A DNA stretch of 64,000 nucleotides from assembly GCF_016735615.1 (NCBI RefSeq), contig NZ_JAERSF010000002.1, forward strand, positions 1,116,001-1,180,000. Direction: 5' to 3'. The translations under genes were made by a program, and so were the position numbers. How positions within the stretch are numbered: the stretch's first letter is position 1; every line of letters starts with the position of its first letter. The notes under the pieces were generated by a model. It made no database searches and was not told the DNA's origin. It saw only the letters and a program-made list of their open reading frames with translations. Shown here one piece after another: positions 61,659 through 64,000 of the stretch. This stretch comes from Flavobacterium tagetis (lineage in GTDB: Bacteria; Bacteroidota; Bacteroidia; Flavobacteriales; Flavobacteriaceae).

Positions 61659-62790
61659 TCTCTTTTTGAGAGAAGCTTCACAAGTAGTAAAAGATCATAG
61701 TTTGCTTCTTACGCTTCTTATTGCTCCTTTGCTTTATGCCTTTTTCTATGGAAGCATTTACATCAATAAAGAAGAGTTTGATGTAAAACTGGCCGTTGTA
61801 GACGATGATAACTCTAGATTATCCCGTTTGCTGCAGCAAAATATTGATGATTCGCCGATAGTAGAACTTGTTCATTTTTCTAATCTTGAACAGGCAAAAG
61901 AACAAATGTATTATGGAAATTGTCAAGGATACTTTTACATCCCAGAAGGAACAGAAGCCAATTTGCTGAGTTTGAAACAAAGTAATGTGGTATTAGCAAT
62001 TAATGCCGCAAGGTTTCTCCCGTCGAGTGATCTGCTGTTAAATGTACAGCAGATATGCCTTACGGTTGGAGCAGGAGTAAGGCTTCAGTATTATCAGAAG
62101 AAAGAAGGAATGAGCAATACTATTGCAATGGAGAATGTAATGCCTGTAAATTTAGATTATCGTCCTTTGTTTAATGAAAGATCAAGTTATGGAGCATTTT
62201 TATTGCCAGGATTATTAGCCTTGATTTTACAGCAAACTTTACTGATTGGGTTGTGTGAAAGTGTGGCAGGTGAGCGTCAGCGTTCTCGTTTAAGAGAATG
62301 GCTAGGTTCGGGTATTTCTAATGGTATCTGGGGTAAAGGATTATTTTATTTGATACTTTTTTCTTCGTATGGCTTTTTCTTTTTAAATGTAAATTATAAA
62401 CTGCTCAATTTACCCATGAGAGGCAGCGGATTCGAATTAAGCTTATTGCTGCTTTTGTTTATTTTGACTTTAATTCCGATGGCTCAATTTATTGGTTCAC
62501 TTTTCAAATCGCAATTGCTTTGTTTGCAGATGATGGCTTTTTCAACTTATCCAATTTTCTTGATTACAGGATACAGCTGGCCGTTTGAATCGCTTCCGTT
62601 AGCATTGCAGTGGCTGTCTAATCTTTTGCCTACAACGCCATTTATTGTTTTATATACGGCTATTGTACAATCGGGTGCCAGTTTATGGGACAATCCGTCT
62701 GTCTTATTGCATCTTATACTGCTTTTTGCTTTTTATAGTATAATCTGTTTTGTTCGTTTGAAATATTTGATGCGTAAGAGTTATTCTTAA
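61627..62790 (+). CDS. ABC-2 type exporter permease, second subunit
   Basis: A 387-residue paralogue of the preceding permease, with the same arrangement: N-terminal helix (LLTLLIAPLLYAFFYGSIYI), an extracytoplasmic domain (LAVVDDDNSRLSRLLQQNI, in part) and a C-terminal helical block (FLITGYSWPFESLPLALQWL, in part). It is likely to heterodimerise with the first subunit. Its start lies 32 bp inside the upstream gene. As no ATPase gene follows (only a short gap, a repeat and a terminator), energy must come from an ATPase encoded elsewhere, or the system works otherwise. Confidence 0.92.
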   Translation: MKKKPQQSLTNLFLREASQVVKDHSLLLTLLIAPLLYAFFYGSIYINKEEFDVKLAVVDDDNSRLSRLLQQNIDDSPIVELVHFSNLEQAKEQMYYGNCQGYFYIPEGTEANLLSLKQSNVVLAINAARFLPSSDLLLNVQQICLTVGAGVRLQYYQKKEGMSNTIAMENVMPVNLDYRPLFNERSSYGAFLLPGLLALILQQTLLIGLCESVAGERQRSRLREWLGSGISNGIWGKGLFYLILFSSYGFFFLNVNYKLLNLPMRGSGFELSLLLLLFILTLIPMAQFIGSLFKSQLLCLQMMAFSTYPIFLITGYSWPFESLPLALQWLSNLLPTTPFIVLYTAIVQSGASLWDNPSVLLHLILLFAFYSIICFVRLKYLMRKSYS

Positions 62791-62816
62791 ATCTGCTCAA
62801 TCTGCGAGAGAATAAA
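62790..62816 (+). repeat. AATCTGC...GCGAGAGAATAAA repeat, copy 2
   Basis: Matches the 27-bp sequence at 20659-20685 with two mismatches; it begins at the last base of the second permease stop codon and precedes the operon terminator. Confidence 0.75.
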
Positions 62817-62822
62817 TAAAAA

Positions 62823-62865
62823 AAATGCTGGAATAAATCGCGTATTGCAATTTGTTCCAGCATTT
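62823..62865. terminator. Bidirectional terminator
   Basis: AAATGCTGGAA / TTCCAGCATTT stem with a 21-nt loop, between the exporter operon and the convergent porin gene. An A-run precedes the stem, which reads as a T-run on the minus strand. Confidence 0.8.
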
Positions 62866-62890
62866 CTCATTGAGTTAGTTACTTAAATTG

Positions 62891-64000
62891 TTATAATACA
62901 ACCAAAGGAGAAATTACACCAAGCATAATTCTTCCAGTATTGTTATTTGATTGTCCTAAATCTGTTTTAGCATAATCGGTGTAATCGTACCATCGAGCCA
63001 CATAAGTAGCAAAAAACTTTAAATTGAAGTTTTTGATCGGATAAAATTCAACTGTTGGAATAATACCGTATGCAGTACGAATTCGGTTTGAACTAATATT
63101 TGGATCTGGTATATCTTTCCAAGAAGCTTTACTTGTCATTCCGATAACCGTAAGTTTCCATTGTTCATTTAGAGAATATACCGCTCTAAGCCAATGTTCA
63201 ATATAGTACACATTTTCTGCCGCATGATCTAAAACCGTTTCTGGAATTAAAGAACTTACAACTCCTGTTCGATCCAGATCTTCGCTGCTCCATTTAAAAT
63301 CATATTGGAAAAGCCATTTTTTGGTTCGAAACTGATTTCCTAATGCAGTATAATACATGTTTACAGCTTTTCCGTTTTTTGTGGCTTCCTGAAAAATACT
63401 GAAACTGTAGATGGTTTTAAATTTTCCGTCTAAGAAACTTCCATTCCAGTTTCCAACATAGGCGGCAGGAAATTTTGCTTCTTCAACATCTGGTACATTT
63501 TGATACAGTTCAGAAAAAGTTTTAGTTCTGGAGTTTAAAACCTGTGCCGAAAAAACATGATCGGCATTTAGCTTCCAATTTACCTGAACTCCAGTCAAAA
63601 AGTTATCCGAGTTATCCACAATATCATTGTATTGATAGATATCGATCGGATTCATATCAAACTCATAACCACCCCAATTTGCTGTCATTTTTCCAATTGC
63701 AATGCTCGTTCTTTCAGATATTTTATATCCGATAAAAGCCAAGTCTGTAGAACTGCTGATGTTATCTGTAGATTGTGGTTCAGTTTCTTTAGTATATCGG
63801 TCTCTAAATCTAAAAAAGACTTTGTCTTTATATACTCTACCTTTTACCTCCAATCGAAACTGATTTACTTCAAATTTACTTCCAGTATATTTTCCATCTT
63901 CAAGATAGGTGTTAAAACCTAATTGTGTATTGAAAATCAAGTCAACATTATTAAGCAAATCAACCTTGCTTGCTTTTATTAATGGTGTTTTATGATTTAA
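62891..64000 (-). CDS. Outer-membrane porin, OprO/P-like (N-terminus outside window)
   Basis: The frame is open to the right edge of the window, so the 5' end and signal peptide are missing; 369 codons are visible. The sequence is a beta-barrel: DLIFNTQLGFNTYLED, FRLEVKGRVYKDKVFFRFRDRYT (in part), LAFIGYKISERTSIAIGKMTANWGGYE (in part), KWLFQYDFKWSSEDLDR and a C-terminal LGVISPLVVL. It resembles phosphate-selective OprO/P-type porins common in Bacteroidota, where the real substrate is often not phosphate. Confidence 0.85.
   Translation of the reverse strand, partial: LNHKTPLIKASKVDLLNNVDLIFNTQLGFNTYLEDGKYTGSKFEVNQFRLEVKGRVYKDKVFFRFRDRYTKETEPQSTDNISSSTDLAFIGYKISERTSIAIGKMTANWGGYEFDMNPIDIYQYNDIVDNSDNFLTGVQVNWKLNADHVFSAQVLNSRTKTFSELYQNVPDVEEAKFPAAYVGNWNGSFLDGKFKTIYSFSIFQEATKNGKAVNMYYTALGNQFRTKKWLFQYDFKWSSEDLDRTGVVSSLIPETVLDHAAENVYYIEHWLRAVYSLNEQWKLTVIGMTSKASWKDIPDPNISSNRIRTAYGIIPTVEFYPIKNFNLKFFATYVARWYDYTDYAKTDLGQSNNNTGRIMLGVISPLVVL

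Overview
The window is AT-rich chromosomal DNA of a Bacteroidota bacterium, most likely a Flavobacterium or close relative. Supporting this are a SusC/SusD pair, TonB-dependent receptors, promoters of the TAnnTTTG type, two-component kinases with TPR sensor regions, and small dispersed palindromic repeats of a kind familiar from Flavobacterium genomes. No rRNA, tRNA, CRISPR array, phage or transposase gene was seen. Identifications rest on reading protein sequences and motifs; no database search was run.

Layout. (1) 1-5.2 kb: end of an RND multidrug efflux operon (adaptor, HAE1 pump, NodT/TolC lipoprotein). (2) 5.2-13 kb: accessory genes, mostly minus strand: an unidentified protein, a TPR/HWE-type histidine kinase, a PD-(D/E)XK-like protein, an SRPBCC protein, a DUF4291 protein with an extra C-terminal half, a DUF4145 protein, and a membrane-anchored protein that appears frameshifted. 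(3) 13-27.5 kb: a stress and detoxification block: ring-cleaving VOC dioxygenase, sigma-54 activator, cupin/esterase pair, acetyltransferase, sigma-54 response regulator, Dps/YoaK pair, and a long minus-strand run (chloroperoxidase-like hydrolase, small protein, isochorismatase-family hydrolase, porin, lone M17 N-terminal domain, amidohydrolase, DoxX). The dioxygenase and the first gene of the long run share an identical 27-bp upstream element at the same distance from their promoter boxes. MITE-like repeats lie in many gaps of this block.

(4) 27.9-33.6 kb: an apparent copper-acquisition operon: Cys-rich membrane protein, YtkA-like lipoprotein, OprC/NosA-like TonB receptor with a CxxxM...HxM pattern, MbnP lipoprotein and the di-heme enzyme MbnH. 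No methanobactin biosynthesis gene is present. (5) 33.7-38 kb: small unknown proteins and an FAD monooxygenase with an N-terminal DnaJ-type zinc module. (6) 38-43 kb: a SusC/SusD pair behind a roughly 370-nt structured leader. (7) 43-53.3 kb: SnoaL-like protein, AraC regulator, NAD-dependent oxidoreductase, hydrolases, an exported protein, and a divergent pair formed by a second TPR/HWE kinase and a REC-GAF-sigma-54 regulator. (8) 53.3-57.4 kb: alpha/beta hydrolase, UPF0173 metallohydrolase and alkyl sulfatase. (9) 58-62.8 kb: TolC, HlyD and two ABC-2 permeases with no ATPase gene, followed by the end of an OprO/P-like porin gene.

The most notable points are the shared operator, the MbnP/MbnH plus OprC-like cassette, the ATPase-less exporter, the nested repeats and the apparent frameshift at 12.86 kb.
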